Shown in pieces: positions 54,714 through 63,841 of a DNA stretch of 64,000 bases. The DNA lies in contig JAIXXL010000003.1 in NCBI GenBank assembly GCA_027490755.1, positions 1 through 64,000 on the forward strand, given 5' to 3'. The notes beneath the pieces were generated by a model that worked only from the letters and a program-made list of their open reading frames with translations, made no database searches and was not told the origin of the DNA. Within the stretch, counting starts at the first letter, position 1; each line of letters opens with the position of its first letter. The translations under genes were made by a program, and so were the position numbers. Source of the stretch: Betaproteobacteria bacterium. GTDB lineage: Bacteria > Pseudomonadota > Gammaproteobacteria > Burkholderiales > UBA3065.

Positions 54714-56108
54714 ATGACTGCTGCAAGCATCTCGGCCTCCGCGCCGCAAAAGAACGCCCTGCTGAAGGTGCTGGGCCCCATCCACGTCTGGGCGCTGGGC
54801 GTCGGCATCGTTCTGGTCGGCGAGTACATGGGCTGGAACTTCTCGGTCGGCAAGGGCGGCGCCTACGGCTCGCTGATCGCCTGCTGGATCATCGGCCTGC
54901 TCTACACCTGCGTGGCCATGATCGACTCGGAGGTGACCTCCACCGTGGCTGCTGCCGGCGGGCAGTACACGCAGGCAAAGCACATCATCGGGCCGCTGAT
55001 GGCGTTCAACGTCGGGCTGTATCTGGTGATGGCCTACACCATGCTGGAGGCGGCCGATGCACTGGTGGTCGGCGACCTGATCAAGACAGTCGCCGGGCAG
55101 TACGGGGCCGAGGTCGACACCAAACCATTCGTGGTGCTGACCATCGCCATCCTGGCGTGGCTCAACTACCGCGGCGTCTTCATGACGCTGACAGTGAACT
55201 TCGTCATCACCGCGTTCGCCTTCGTCGCCATCCTGGTGCTGTTCTTCAGCGCCGCAGGCTTCGGTGGTGCCGAGCCGATCCTGCGCCACAGCGAGATGCT
55301 GACCGAGCTGCCCTACGGCTGGATCGGTGTGCTGGCGGCGTTGCAGTTCGGCATGTGGTACTACCTTGGCATCGAGGGCACCTGCCAGGCCGCAGAAGAG
55401 GTGCGTTCGCCCGGGCGCTCGATCCCGCTCGGCACCATGGGCGGCATGATCACGCTGCTGATCGCTGCAACGCTGACCTGGTACGTCTGCGCCGGCCTGA
55501 TGCCGTGGGAGTACCTGGGCCAGGCGGTGACGCCGCTGTACGACGCCGGGCGCCTTACCGGCAACCTCCAGTTGGAGGTGGTCCTGTTCATCGGCACCAT
55601 CTTCGCTGCAGTGGCGTCGGCCAATGGCTGCATCAACGACGCCTCGCGGGCCTGGTTCTCGATGTCCAGGGATCGCTACATGCCGCAGTGGTTCGGCGCC
55701 GTGCATCCGCGCTACCGCACGCCTTACCGGTCGATCCTGTTCCTGGTGCCGATCGCGGTGTCGTTCGCCTTCACCGGGCTGCTGGACCAGGTGATCACCT
55801 TCTCGATCCTGTCGGGCCTGCTGGGTTACACCTTCATGTCCTTCAACATCGTGCGGTTCCGCAGGCTGTGGCCGCTGGGCAGCATCAACCGTGGCTATGT
55901 GCACCCGTTCCACCCCATCCCCTGCATCCTGCTCGGGTTGCTGTGTGCGGCGACCTACTTCGCCACCTATCTGGGTTACGGCGCCTCGCTGCTGTCGATC
56001 ATGGCCTTCTACATCCTGATCTCGGTGTGGTTCGTCACCCGGCGTTACCAGTACGTACGGCGCGGTGACCAGTTCACCATGCCGTGGCCGCGTCCGAAGG
56101 GCTACTGA
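54714..56108 (+). CDS. APC-family amine permease
   Basis: 464 residues with twelve predicted membrane helices. The N-terminal helix VWALGVGIVLVGEYMGWNFSVGKGG and the LGIEGTCQAAEEVRSPGRSIPLG segment resemble ethanolamine/amino-acid permeases. Downstream of the N-methylglutamate operon, it is the best candidate for uptake of methylamine, dimethylamine or a related amine. ATG 54714 has GAGGGGGG at good spacing; longer frames are unsupported. Confidence 0.88.
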   Translation: MTAASISASAPQKNALLKVLGPIHVWALGVGIVLVGEYMGWNFSVGKGGAYGSLIACWIIGLLYTCVAMIDSEVTSTVAAAGGQYTQAKHIIGPLMAFNVGLYLVMAYTMLEAADALVVGDLIKTVAGQYGAEVDTKPFVVLTIAILAWLNYRGVFMTLTVNFVITAFAFVAILVLFFSAAGFGGAEPILRHSEMLTELPYGWIGVLAALQFGMWYYLGIEGTCQAAEEVRSPGRSIPLGTMGGMITLLIAATLTWYVCAGLMPWEYLGQAVTPLYDAGRLTGNLQLEVVLFIGTIFAAVASANGCINDASRAWFSMSRDRYMPQWFGAVHPRYRTPYRSILFLVPIAVSFAFTGLLDQVITFSILSGLLGYTFMSFNIVRFRRLWPLGSINRGYVHPFHPIPCILLGLLCAATYFATYLGYGASLLSIMAFYILISVWFVTRRYQYVRRGDQFTMPWPRPKGY

Positions 56109-56794
56109 TGCCCGCCGCCCTGACCGGTGCCGGCGTTGTTGCCGGCCTGGTCGGTCTGGCGGCTGCCTGGTACTGGCAGCGGCGCGCTCAGGCCCGCTAC
56201 GCCGCCCGCCGGGCCGGCGTTTTCGCGGATTGCCGCGAGGTGTTCTCCGAGTCCGAGGTGGTCAACCCCGGCAGCGACTACCCGCTGCTGCGCGGCCGCT
56301 ACCACGGCGATCGCGTGCTGCTGCAACCTTTGCTCGACCATGTCGGCTACCGCAAGGTGCCGTCGCTTTGGCTGGTGCTGACGCTGGACCGGCAACTGGC
56401 GGTGGGCGGCAAGGTGGACATCCTGTTCCGCCCCGCCAACATCGAGTTCTTCTCCAACGTGGACCAGCTGCCCGAGCGCATCCACCTCGGCCCGGAGTGG
56501 CCGGAACACCACATGGCCCGCGTCGGCCCGTCCGGCTGGCAGCCCCCGCTGGCCAGCATGCGCGCCGCACTGGGCGAGGCGATGGACAGCCCCGACCTGA
56601 AGGAGGTGGTGGTGACGCCGCGCGGTGTGCGCCTGGTGGTGCGCGTCTGCGGTGTCGAGCGCAGCCACTACATGGTGCTGCGTTCGATGCTGCCCGAGGT
56701 CGACCGCATCCCGGCCGACTGGCTGGCCTACTGGCTTGATGTCGCCACCGAGCTGGCGGCAGCGGTGAGCCACGACGTCGGGGAGACCGCCTGA
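56108..56794 (+). CDS. Unknown membrane-anchored protein
   Basis: 228 residues. One N-terminal helix (LTGAGVVAGLVGLAAAWYW) is followed by a soluble region with no recognised domain; it contains FSESEVVNPGSDYPLLRGRYHG and a VRLVVRVCGVERSHYMVL stretch. The ATG overlaps the permease stop (TGATG), so it belongs to the same transcript. Confidence 0.7.
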   Translation: MPAALTGAGVVAGLVGLAAAWYWQRRAQARYAARRAGVFADCREVFSESEVVNPGSDYPLLRGRYHGDRVLLQPLLDHVGYRKVPSLWLVLTLDRQLAVGGKVDILFRPANIEFFSNVDQLPERIHLGPEWPEHHMARVGPSGWQPPLASMRAALGEAMDSPDLKEVVVTPRGVRLVVRVCGVERSHYMVLRSMLPEVDRIPADWLAYWLDVATELAAAVSHDVGETA

Positions 56795-56795
56795 G

Positions 56796-57056
56796 GTGTT
56801 CGCAAGACCGCTGCCACCGCTGCTGGTGCTGGCTGTTGCCATCGTGCTTCCCGGCATGGGGCAGGTGCTCAACGGCATGCTGGTGCGCGCCTGGGTGATG
56901 CTGTTCTTCGCCCTGAGCCTGGGCGTGGTGACGTACCACCTGACCACGCCCGAGCACTCTTTCGTCGGCCGTCACGCCGGCGGTTTCTTCGTCTACGCCA
57001 TCATGGTGATGGACGCCTACCTGTGGGCGCGCTACCGGAGAGCGCTGACGGCCTAG
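56796..57056 (+). CDS. Small membrane protein with TM2-like start
   Basis: 86 residues with two or three helices. The VLPGMGQVLNGMLVRAW segment resembles the P-G-x-G-Q-xxNG motif of TM2/DUF6677-type proteins. It starts with GTG one base after the previous stop. The last gene of the run; its end overlaps the convergent response regulator by 3 bases. Confidence 0.7.
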   Translation: MFARPLPPLLVLAVAIVLPGMGQVLNGMLVRAWVMLFFALSLGVVTYHLTTPEHSFVGRHAGGFFVYAIMVMDAYLWARYRRALTA

Positions 57057-57676
57057 AGGTTGTGCAGCGCCCAGACGGCGGCCTCAAGCCGGCTCTTCAT
57101 GTTGAGTTTGCGCAGCAGGTGCTTGATGTGCACCTTCACCGTGGCATCCGAGATGCCGAGAAGGCGAGCGATGTCCTTGTTGCAGCGCCCCTCGGCCAGC
57201 TGCGCGAGGATCTGCGACTCGCGTTCGGTCAGGGTGGTCTTCTCCGGCGGCTGGGGCGCGTTGAGCGCCTGAGTGAGGATGCCGGCTACGGCGCCATCCA
57301 GCACAACGCCGCCGATCACCGACTGGCGCACCCGCCGCACCAGTTCATCCGGCTCCATGTCCTTGAGCAGGTAGCCGTCGGCGCCGGACTTCATGGCGCT
57401 GAGAACGTGCTGCTCGTCGCCCGACACGGTGAGCATGATGCAGCGCGACTGCACCCCGCTGGCCTTGAGCTTGCGCAGCGTCTCGAGGCCGTCCATGCCC
57501 TTCATGTTGAGGTCGAGCAGAATGACATCCGGCTGCAGCGTGGCCGCGAGGTCGATACCGTTGGCCCCATCGCCAGCCTCGCCGACCACTTCGAAATCAG
57601 GTTCGGCCGCAAGCAGTTGCGCCACGCCCCTGCGGAACAGCGGGTGGTCGTCGATGAGAAGGATGCGTGTGCTCAC
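57053..57676 (-). CDS. NarL/FixJ-family response regulator
   Basis: 207 residues. Receiver domain with Asp55 in VILLDLNMKGMDG, then a LuxR-type helix-turn-helix (LTERESQILAQLAEGRCNKDIARLLGISDATVKVHIKHLLRKL). NarL-like in sequence, but the target is unlikely to be nitrate here, given the neighbours. The GTG start overlaps the kinase stop (GTGA). It is convergent with the small membrane genes. Confidence 0.9.
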   Translation of the reverse strand: MSTRILLIDDHPLFRRGVAQLLAAEPDFEVVGEAGDGANGIDLAATLQPDVILLDLNMKGMDGLETLRKLKASGVQSRCIMLTVSGDEQHVLSAMKSGADGYLLKDMEPDELVRRVRQSVIGGVVLDGAVAGILTQALNAPQPPEKTTLTERESQILAQLAEGRCNKDIARLLGISDATVKVHIKHLLRKLNMKSRLEAAVWALHNL

Positions 57677-59286
57677 GGACTTGCGGTGTCCTCGGTTTCG
57701 CTGGGGAGACGCTTGGGCCGGAACGCTAAGCGGACCCGTGTGCCGCCAGTCGGCCCCCCCACGACCTCCAGCGTTCCGCCGAGTGAGGCGGTGCGTTCGC
57801 GCATGATACTCAGTCCGTAGTGGCCGGTATCGGTCGCGCTGGTCTTGAACCCCGAGCCATCGTCATCGACGGTCACGGTGAACTCATGGCCAGGGTCATA
57901 GCGCAGGTCGACTGCCGCGAACCGGGCGCCGGAGTGGCGGCTCACATTCGCGAGTGACTCGCGGATCACCTGCAGCACATGGAATTCCTCATTGACGTCG
58001 AGTCGGCAGCGTCCGAGGTCGTGGCCCAGTGTGGTGACGATGCCGGTCTGCGCGCCGAAGCTCTCGATCGCCCGGCTCACCGCATCGACCAACCCACCAT
58101 CGTCCATCTTGGCACGGAACGTCGAGATGAGCTCCCGCACCTCGCCATAGGCGGCGTTGACACCCTCCTTGAGCTCGGCGGCGATGCGTGCTGCCTCGGT
58201 GGCATCGTCGCTGACCGGCTGGGGCGACTGGCCATCGAGCTGGCGCTGCAGGCGGGACAACTGGATGCGCATGAAGCCGAGCGACTGTGCCAGCGAGTCG
58301 TGCAGTTCCGCAGCGATCGCAGAACGCTCCTCAAGTAGCGCCAGGCGCCGGCTCTCAGTGCTGTCGCTGAGGCCCACCAGCGCCAGTGCTGCGATACGTG
58401 CGACGGTCTCCGCGAGGCGGACCTTGGCATCGTCCACGCGCACCGTGCCCTCGAACTCGGCGATGAGTGTGCCCACACCCACCCCGCCACTGCACAGCGG
58501 GACAAGCAGGGTCTGGAACTCGCCCGGCCCGGCGACCAGCCGACCGCTGACCTCGCGCGGCGGGTGCTCGGCCGGCAACTGCGCGGCGATGAGGGGCTGG
58601 TGGTAGGTGGCGATCCTCTCGGCAAAGCCAAGGGTGCGGCTGACGCGCGCATCGAGCGCGAGCGCGACGGTGCGCGCGCTGCAGGCAGCACCCAGCACAG
58701 CGAGTGCGCTGCGCAGGCTGCCGGCTGAGAGTTCGGAGTCGCTGATCAGCCTTGCGACCTCGTGCGAGACCTGGGTGACCGTGGTCTGCCGCTGATTCTG
58801 TGCCTCACCGACGCGGCGGTGCCAGGCCGCCTCGGCCTCGAGCCCGGCGGCGCGCGCGTGCAGCGTCGCCAATCGTGAGCGCACCCGCTCGAACTCGTCG
58901 CCCATGGTCTCCACCGTTCCCATGGTCTCCGCCGTTGCTTCGCTCTGGCCGGTCAGCGTGAGCGCGTTGCCCATCCGTCTCACCAGCAGGTGATAGCCGC
59001 GCGTAGCGATCAGTGCCAGACCGACCAGCGACATGAGCACGCACAACAACTGCAGCATGAGCATGGCGGAGCTGCGTTCGAGGAACTCGCGCCGCATGGT
59101 CCCGCCGACCTGGCACGCTGCGCCGCCGTCCTGTTCCGCCAGGCACACCGCGAGCAGCTGATCGACGTAGCTGGTGAACTCGACATGCATGGCGAGGCTG
59201 CCCCAACCCGAGAGCATCGCGGTGGCGACGCAGCCACCGATGATGCCGGCCAGCGCCATAAAGAGCGGATAAGACGAACGGCGCAT
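57673..59286 (-). CDS. NarX-like sensor histidine kinase with short periplasmic domain
   Basis: 537 residues. Helix 1 (about 7-27) and helix 2 (about 76-95) enclose only about 48 periplasmic residues with Cys48 and Cys58. A HAMP-like and coiled-coil region and a GAF-like domain follow. HisKA_3 has His329 in AIAAELHDSLAQSLGFM, and the ATPase domain has DDDGSGF and GHYGLSIMRERTASLGG. NarX nitrate P-box residues are not seen. ATG 59286 is chosen; 59307 is possible but would overlap the divergent gene. A sensor for amines or redox state is possible. Confidence 0.85.
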   Translation of the reverse strand: MRRSSYPLFMALAGIIGGCVATAMLSGWGSLAMHVEFTSYVDQLLAVCLAEQDGGAACQVGGTMRREFLERSSAMLMLQLLCVLMSLVGLALIATRGYHLLVRRMGNALTLTGQSEATAETMGTVETMGDEFERVRSRLATLHARAAGLEAEAAWHRRVGEAQNQRQTTVTQVSHEVARLISDSELSAGSLRSALAVLGAACSARTVALALDARVSRTLGFAERIATYHQPLIAAQLPAEHPPREVSGRLVAGPGEFQTLLVPLCSGGVGVGTLIAEFEGTVRVDDAKVRLAETVARIAALALVGLSDSTESRRLALLEERSAIAAELHDSLAQSLGFMRIQLSRLQRQLDGQSPQPVSDDATEAARIAAELKEGVNAAYGEVRELISTFRAKMDDGGLVDAVSRAIESFGAQTGIVTTLGHDLGRCRLDVNEEFHVLQVIRESLANVSRHSGARFAAVDLRYDPGHEFTVTVDDDGSGFKTSATDTGHYGLSIMRERTASLGGTLEVVGGPTGGTRVRLAFRPKRLPSETEDTASP

Positions 59287-59305
59287 ATGGGGGACAATGG
59301 CGCCC

Positions 59306-61168
59306 ATGAGCTTGTTCGTGTTCTCGGCCTTCACGCTGTCGCTGCTGTTCGCTGCGGTCATCGGGTCATGGTATGGCGGCGCCGCGGTTTATGCCATGCC
59401 GGTGGCGCTCGGCTCCGGCGGAGTCGCCATCCTTGCCGCGGCTCGTTGGCTCGAGCGGCAGCGTCGCCCCGTCGAGTCGAGGCGATCTGCAGCCGACGCG
59501 CGCTGGGCGAGCGAGGTCTGCGGCACCATACCCTCGGCTGCAGCCATCGTTCGCGGACCGGTGGTGAGTTTCGCCAACCGTGCCCTGCTCGACCTGCTCG
59601 GACTTGCCGAGCGCGGCGATGAGGTGGTGGGCCTGCCCTTTACGAATGTATTGCACCCTGGCGACCATGAGCGCTTCGCAGCGATGCTTGCAGCGCCCTC
59701 GGATGGCTCGCCGCGCGGGCAGGATCAGGTGCTGAGGCTGGTCTGCGGCGGCAGCAGCGTGTTGCGCGTGTACGCCAGTCTGTCCCCGCTCGAATCCGAC
59801 CCGGGCAGCCACCTGCTGCAGTTCAGCGTCGATGTTCCGTCGGGCGAGACGCGCGATGTCTCCAGCGCAAGCCTGGTGGAGGCCTTGGATCAGCTCGATC
59901 TGGTGTTCTTCAAGACCGACGAGGTCGGCCGGCTGATCCACGCCAACCGGGCCTGGGAGCGGCTCACCGGACGCAGGCTGGCCGACAGCCGCGGGCGTAC
60001 TTTGGTGGCACCCTGCCACCCTGATGACCGCGACGCGCTCGAGCAAGGGCTGGCGCGCATCACCAATGGCGAGGTCGACCGGTTCTCGATGGAGCTGCGC
60101 TTCGTCCACCTCGCCGGCAATGTGCTGCGCGGTACCTTGCGCGCCAACGCGTGTTTCGACGCCGGCGGCGACCTTAACGGCCTGGCCGGGACCATTTCCG
60201 AGGTCGACCGCCGACGCCGAGAGGACGAGACGCCAGGTACGCGCCGCTACGTCAACACGCTTCTCGCCAACGTGCCCGGGATGATCTACCGCGGCCTGAA
60301 TGATCGCGACTGGACCATGGAGTTCGTCAGCGACGGTTGTATCGATCTCACCGGCTATGAGTCGTGGGAGATCATCGGCAACCAGCGGGTGGCGTTCGGC
60401 AGCCTCATCCACCCCGAGGACCGCGAGTTCGTCTGGTCGCAGGTGCAGGCGGCGGTCGAGGCCCGCCGCACCTATCAGATCGCTTATCGGCTGGTCCACG
60501 CCTCCGGCCGCACCATGCGCGTCTGGGAGCAGGGGCGTGGCATGTTCTCGGCGCAAGGCGAGTTGCTGTCGGTCGAGGGCTTCATCACCGATCTGGACAT
60601 CCGCAGCAGCACTGAGGAGCGCACACGCAACCGGGTCTGGTTCGATGCCCGTACCGGCATGGCGAGTCGCTCGGTGTTCACTCAGGTTTTGGTCTGGACG
60701 CAGCACCAGTCGCGCATCCGCAACCTGCGTTTTGCCGTTCTCTGGGTCGACGTCAACGTGCCGGCGCTGCAGCAGATCGCGTTTTCCAGTGAGCCGGCCG
60801 AGAACCTGCTCGATGTCGTGGCGCGCCGGTTCCGTGCGGTGAACGGACCGGGGACGCTGGTGACCTACATGGAGGACTGGCGCTTCGCCGTGCTGCTGTC
60901 GGATTTCCGGGCTGATGGCGGCGGACGCCAGGTGACGGCAGCGCGCGATGTGGTCGGCGCGACGTCGCGCATCGCCCAGCAACTGGCCGTCGAGATGTCG
61001 ACCAGCGTGATGGTCGGCGGCAAGCAGCAGCCGGTCGAGGTGGCGATCGGCATCGCCCTCAGTGGGCCGCGCCATGTCGATGCCGAGTCGTTGCTGTCGG
61101 CGGCGCGCGAGGCCTCGCTGCAGGCGCGCGCACTCGGACCGGTGCGCTGCGAGTTCAGCGAGGACTGA
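59306..61168 (+). CDS. Multi-PAS protein with degenerate GGDEF domain
   Basis: 620 residues. One or two N-terminal helices, then three PAS domains (about 60-175, 190-300, 320-440; PAS-type FKTDEVGRLIHANRAWERLTG and the C-terminal EFVSDGCIDLTGYESWEII). The last 170 residues have the fold and spacing of a GGDEF domain, but the signature is MEDWRF (about 522-527) instead of GGDEF, so it should not make c-di-GMP. It may bind a nucleotide or act as a scaffold. ATG 59306 or 59297; divergent from the kinase. Confidence 0.82.
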   Translation: MSLFVFSAFTLSLLFAAVIGSWYGGAAVYAMPVALGSGGVAILAAARWLERQRRPVESRRSAADARWASEVCGTIPSAAAIVRGPVVSFANRALLDLLGLAERGDEVVGLPFTNVLHPGDHERFAAMLAAPSDGSPRGQDQVLRLVCGGSSVLRVYASLSPLESDPGSHLLQFSVDVPSGETRDVSSASLVEALDQLDLVFFKTDEVGRLIHANRAWERLTGRRLADSRGRTLVAPCHPDDRDALEQGLARITNGEVDRFSMELRFVHLAGNVLRGTLRANACFDAGGDLNGLAGTISEVDRRRREDETPGTRRYVNTLLANVPGMIYRGLNDRDWTMEFVSDGCIDLTGYESWEIIGNQRVAFGSLIHPEDREFVWSQVQAAVEARRTYQIAYRLVHASGRTMRVWEQGRGMFSAQGELLSVEGFITDLDIRSSTEERTRNRVWFDARTGMASRSVFTQVLVWTQHQSRIRNLRFAVLWVDVNVPALQQIAFSSEPAENLLDVVARRFRAVNGPGTLVTYMEDWRFAVLLSDFRADGGGRQVTAARDVVGATSRIAQQLAVEMSTSVMVGGKQQPVEVAIGIALSGPRHVDAESLLSAAREASLQARALGPVRCEFSED

Positions 61169-61198
61169 GCATTGCAGTGATGGCGTGTGCAGCCCGGC

Positions 61199-62239
61199 TC
61201 ACTCCGGGTGCGTGCCGATCTCCACCAGCGCACCGTCGTCCATGCGCGACAGATACTCCAACACCATCGGCTTGTAGCGCACCAGACCCTTGTACTCGGC
61301 CAAGTCCTCCGGCAGGTCGCGTAGCACACGGTGCAGGCGCTTGCCCCAGCGCGGGTAGCGCGCGAGGTCGCCGACGCTGGCCAGATAGGCGCGGATGGAG
61401 AACAGCACGCCGTTGCTGCGCGGCAGCCGGAACAGCGTCTGCATTTCGACGCGCAGGTGAACCTTCTTGCCGACATTCTCTGGGGTCACCGAGGCGCGGT
61501 CCTGGCCCCACTCGGGGTAGGTCTCCGGCGCGGTGTCGAGACGCGGGTTGATGGTCATGGTCCAGTTGAGGCGGCGCACCGGCTTGCCCAGCTGCAGCAT
61601 GAGCAGATACTTGAGCGCGCGGTCGAAGACGCCGATCTCGTGCGCCCGCGGTACCGGGCCGTGCCACTCCTTGAAGCTCATGCCGACATCGAAGGCCAGC
61701 GACCAGTCGGCCTGCTGCGTGATCATGCCCGAGTCGGCCCAGAGGTCGCCATCGCGCTGGTCGAGGATGACGAAGTCGCCCTGGGTCTGGCGCGTGATGT
61801 ACTCGAAGGGTGGGTAGGGCAGCGTTGCCGCGTCCCCGAACACGAAGGACTGCTCGATGCCGAGCGGCAGATTGGTCCAGTGCCAATGCGAGCCGTCCTG
61901 ACGCAGCCGAAAGTGGTCGGGGTAGTCGCGCGCGAGCGAGGTCATGATCAGTTCGAGCACGTCCCACTCGGCGTCGATCATATGCGGCAGCGATTCGCAG
62001 CGGCCCGGGTCACGCTCGAGCGTGATGGCGCGGTCGCGGCACTCGGAGACGTAGTGCTCGTCGATGTCGAAGGTGTGCTCATAGACCGAACCCGGCTTGC
62101 CACCGGCGTGGGGCTCGATGTTGACCGAGTACATGTACTCGTCCTGGCCGAACGGGAACGGGAAGCGGCGCACCGCTTCGTCTGAGTTGCGGTAGGTGTA
62201 ATCGTCCCGGAAGGTCTCGTCGTGGAAGGCGATGGCCAT
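61199..62239 (-). CDS. dmmC: Dimethylamine monooxygenase, DUF3445 heme-dependent subunit
   Basis: 346 residues of the heme-dependent oxidative N-demethylase-like family (DUF3445). Typical blocks: RFPFPFGQDEYMYSVNIEP at the N terminus, SLPHMIDAEWDVLELIMTSL, and LFRLPRSNGVLFSIRAYLASV toward the end. It demethylates dimethylamine to methylamine and formaldehyde with NADPH and oxygen. ATG 62239 has GAGG upstream. Third of dmmABC in the order D-A-B-C on the reverse strand; subunit letters follow that order, so naming may vary. Confidence 0.9.
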   Translation of the reverse strand: MAIAFHDETFRDDYTYRNSDEAVRRFPFPFGQDEYMYSVNIEPHAGGKPGSVYEHTFDIDEHYVSECRDRAITLERDPGRCESLPHMIDAEWDVLELIMTSLARDYPDHFRLRQDGSHWHWTNLPLGIEQSFVFGDAATLPYPPFEYITRQTQGDFVILDQRDGDLWADSGMITQQADWSLAFDVGMSFKEWHGPVPRAHEIGVFDRALKYLLMLQLGKPVRRLNWTMTINPRLDTAPETYPEWGQDRASVTPENVGKKVHLRVEMQTLFRLPRSNGVLFSIRAYLASVGDLARYPRWGKRLHRVLRDLPEDLAEYKGLVRYKPMVLEYLSRMDDGALVEIGTHPE

Positions 62240-62260
62240 CGTGTACCTCGCGTGTACCTG

Positions 62261-63217
62261 TTACAGGTTGATGGTGATGCAGCCGCCGGAGAGGCGCGAT
62301 ACGCAGGGCATGATCTTGCGGCCCGAGTCGCGCTCTGCCTGGCTGAGGAAGAGATCGTTGTGCTGGATCGTCGAGTCGCAGGCGACGACCTCGGTCTCGC
62401 ACTGCCCGCAGGCACCACCACGGCACAGGAACGGCGGTTCGGTGCCGGCGGCCTCGAGCGCCTCGAGCATGCTCTGGTCGCTTTTGACAACCAGCTCGCG
62501 CGCGCTGCGGGCGAGCCTGACGGTGAAGGCTTCGCCGGGCGGCGGTGCGAGGAAGCGCTCGCTGTGCACGTGGGTGTCTGGCCAGCCCATGTCACGAGCG
62601 GTCTTGTGGAAGTCTTCGACCATACCTTGCGGACCACACAGGTAGGCGTGCGTGCCGAGCGGGCGGCCATTCAGCAGTTCGCGAAAGTCGATCGTCTCGT
62701 TACGCGAGGCGACATAGCAGTAAAGGTCTGAACCGGCCAGCTGGCGCAGCTCATTGGTCAGCACGCCGAACTCCGGTGCGCGGTGCGCGTAGTGCACCTC
62801 GAAGCTCTCGCCTAGGCGTGCCAGCTCGCGCGCGTGGGAGACGATCGGCGTGACGCCGATGCCGCCCGCGACCAGGATGTGGTGCCGGGCGAGGCGTGCC
62901 ATCGGGAACAGGTTGGCCGGCATCGACACCTTGATGGACTGACCCTCGCGGGCGCTTTCGTGCAACCACGCCGAGCCGCCGCGCGATTGCTCCTGCCGAC
63001 GCACGGCGATGCGCCATTTCTGGTGATCGTTGGGGTCGCCGACCAGCGAGTAGGGGTTGCGGCGGATGCCGCCGGGCAGCGGCAGCGAGAGGACGATGTG
63101 GCTGCCGCCCGAGTAGGCAGGCAGTTCGCCACCATCCTCGCGCGTCAACCAGAATTCGCGGATGCCGGGCGCCAACTCGACGATCCGGCTCAAGACCAGA
63201 GCGATCTCGGCGTTCAT
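62261..63217 (-). CDS. dmmB: Dimethylamine monooxygenase reductase subunit
   Basis: 318 residues of the phthalate-dioxygenase-reductase/VanB group. Flavin-binding barrel (RRNPYSLVGDP), NAD(P) domain (VAGGIGVTPIVSHA; YLCGPQGMVEDFHKTA) and a C-terminal [2Fe-2S] domain with CRGGACGQCE and a last Cys in MPCVSRLSGG. It passes electrons from NAD(P)H to the DUF3445 subunit. ATG 63217 overlaps the dmmA stop. Confidence 0.9.
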   Translation of the reverse strand: MNAEIALVLSRIVELAPGIREFWLTREDGGELPAYSGGSHIVLSLPLPGGIRRNPYSLVGDPNDHQKWRIAVRRQEQSRGGSAWLHESAREGQSIKVSMPANLFPMARLARHHILVAGGIGVTPIVSHARELARLGESFEVHYAHRAPEFGVLTNELRQLAGSDLYCYVASRNETIDFRELLNGRPLGTHAYLCGPQGMVEDFHKTARDMGWPDTHVHSERFLAPPPGEAFTVRLARSARELVVKSDQSMLEALEAAGTEPPFLCRGGACGQCETEVVACDSTIQHNDLFLSQAERDSGRKIMPCVSRLSGGCITINL

Positions 63218-63804
63218 GGGTATGCAACCTCCACCGGGGGTTTGACGCCGGGTTCCTCGGCGTCGATCTGGAAGCCCATGTAAGCACCCAGACGTCGCGA
63301 GAAGTGGTCACGTACGAACAGCGTCCGGCCACATCCGCTGCAATCGACCAGGTTGGTCCGCACGCCCCGCGTCATCGCGCGGCAGTGCACGCAGAACACC
63401 GGACGTGCCTTGGTGCCGGTCTGGAATAGGCGGATCTCGGGCGAGAGCATGCCGTACCGGGCGGCGATGCCCGCGGCCTGCCAGATGGCATCCTCGGGAC
63501 CGACCAGGTACAGGCGCAGACCCATGTGCGCCTTTTGAACGATCGATTCCAGCGATTTCAGCCCATCACTCAGGTCGTGCCTCAGCACCATTTGTGCTGC
63601 AGCGGTCGTTTTACCCAACCGCTCAGCCGCTATCGGGTCGGCGACCACCACGGCAAGTTCACCGTGTGGCGGGGCGGCCAGCAGTCGGTCAAGCAGTGGC
63701 CGATCGTCGGCCGCCACGAACAGCAGGTGGCTGGCACCGGCGGTGTCCCACTCCAGCGGGCGGTAGACGGGTTGGCTCTTGATCGAGGGTGCTGCAGCGC
63801 TCAT
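63214..63804 (-). CDS. dmmA: Dimethylamine monooxygenase subunit with zinc ribbon
   Basis: 196 residues. The N-terminal half has an alpha/beta, NAD-site-like pattern (ASHLLFVAADDRPLLDRLL). The C-terminal domain has a zinc ribbon, with CVHC and CSGC knuckles near residues 138 and 154, then the LGAYMGFQIDAEEPG end typical of DmmA-like proteins. ATG 63804 follows dmmD by 37 bases, and the stop overlaps dmmB. Required with DmmB and DmmC for activity in described systems. Confidence 0.85.
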   Translation of the reverse strand: MSAAAPSIKSQPVYRPLEWDTAGASHLLFVAADDRPLLDRLLAAPPHGELAVVVADPIAAERLGKTTAAAQMVLRHDLSDGLKSLESIVQKAHMGLRLYLVGPEDAIWQAAGIAARYGMLSPEIRLFQTGTKARPVFCVHCRAMTRGVRTNLVDCSGCGRTLFVRDHFSRRLGAYMGFQIDAEEPGVKPPVEVAYP

Positions 63805-63841
63805 GGTTCAGGTGTAGATCGGGTTCAGTCTTCTATGTCGT

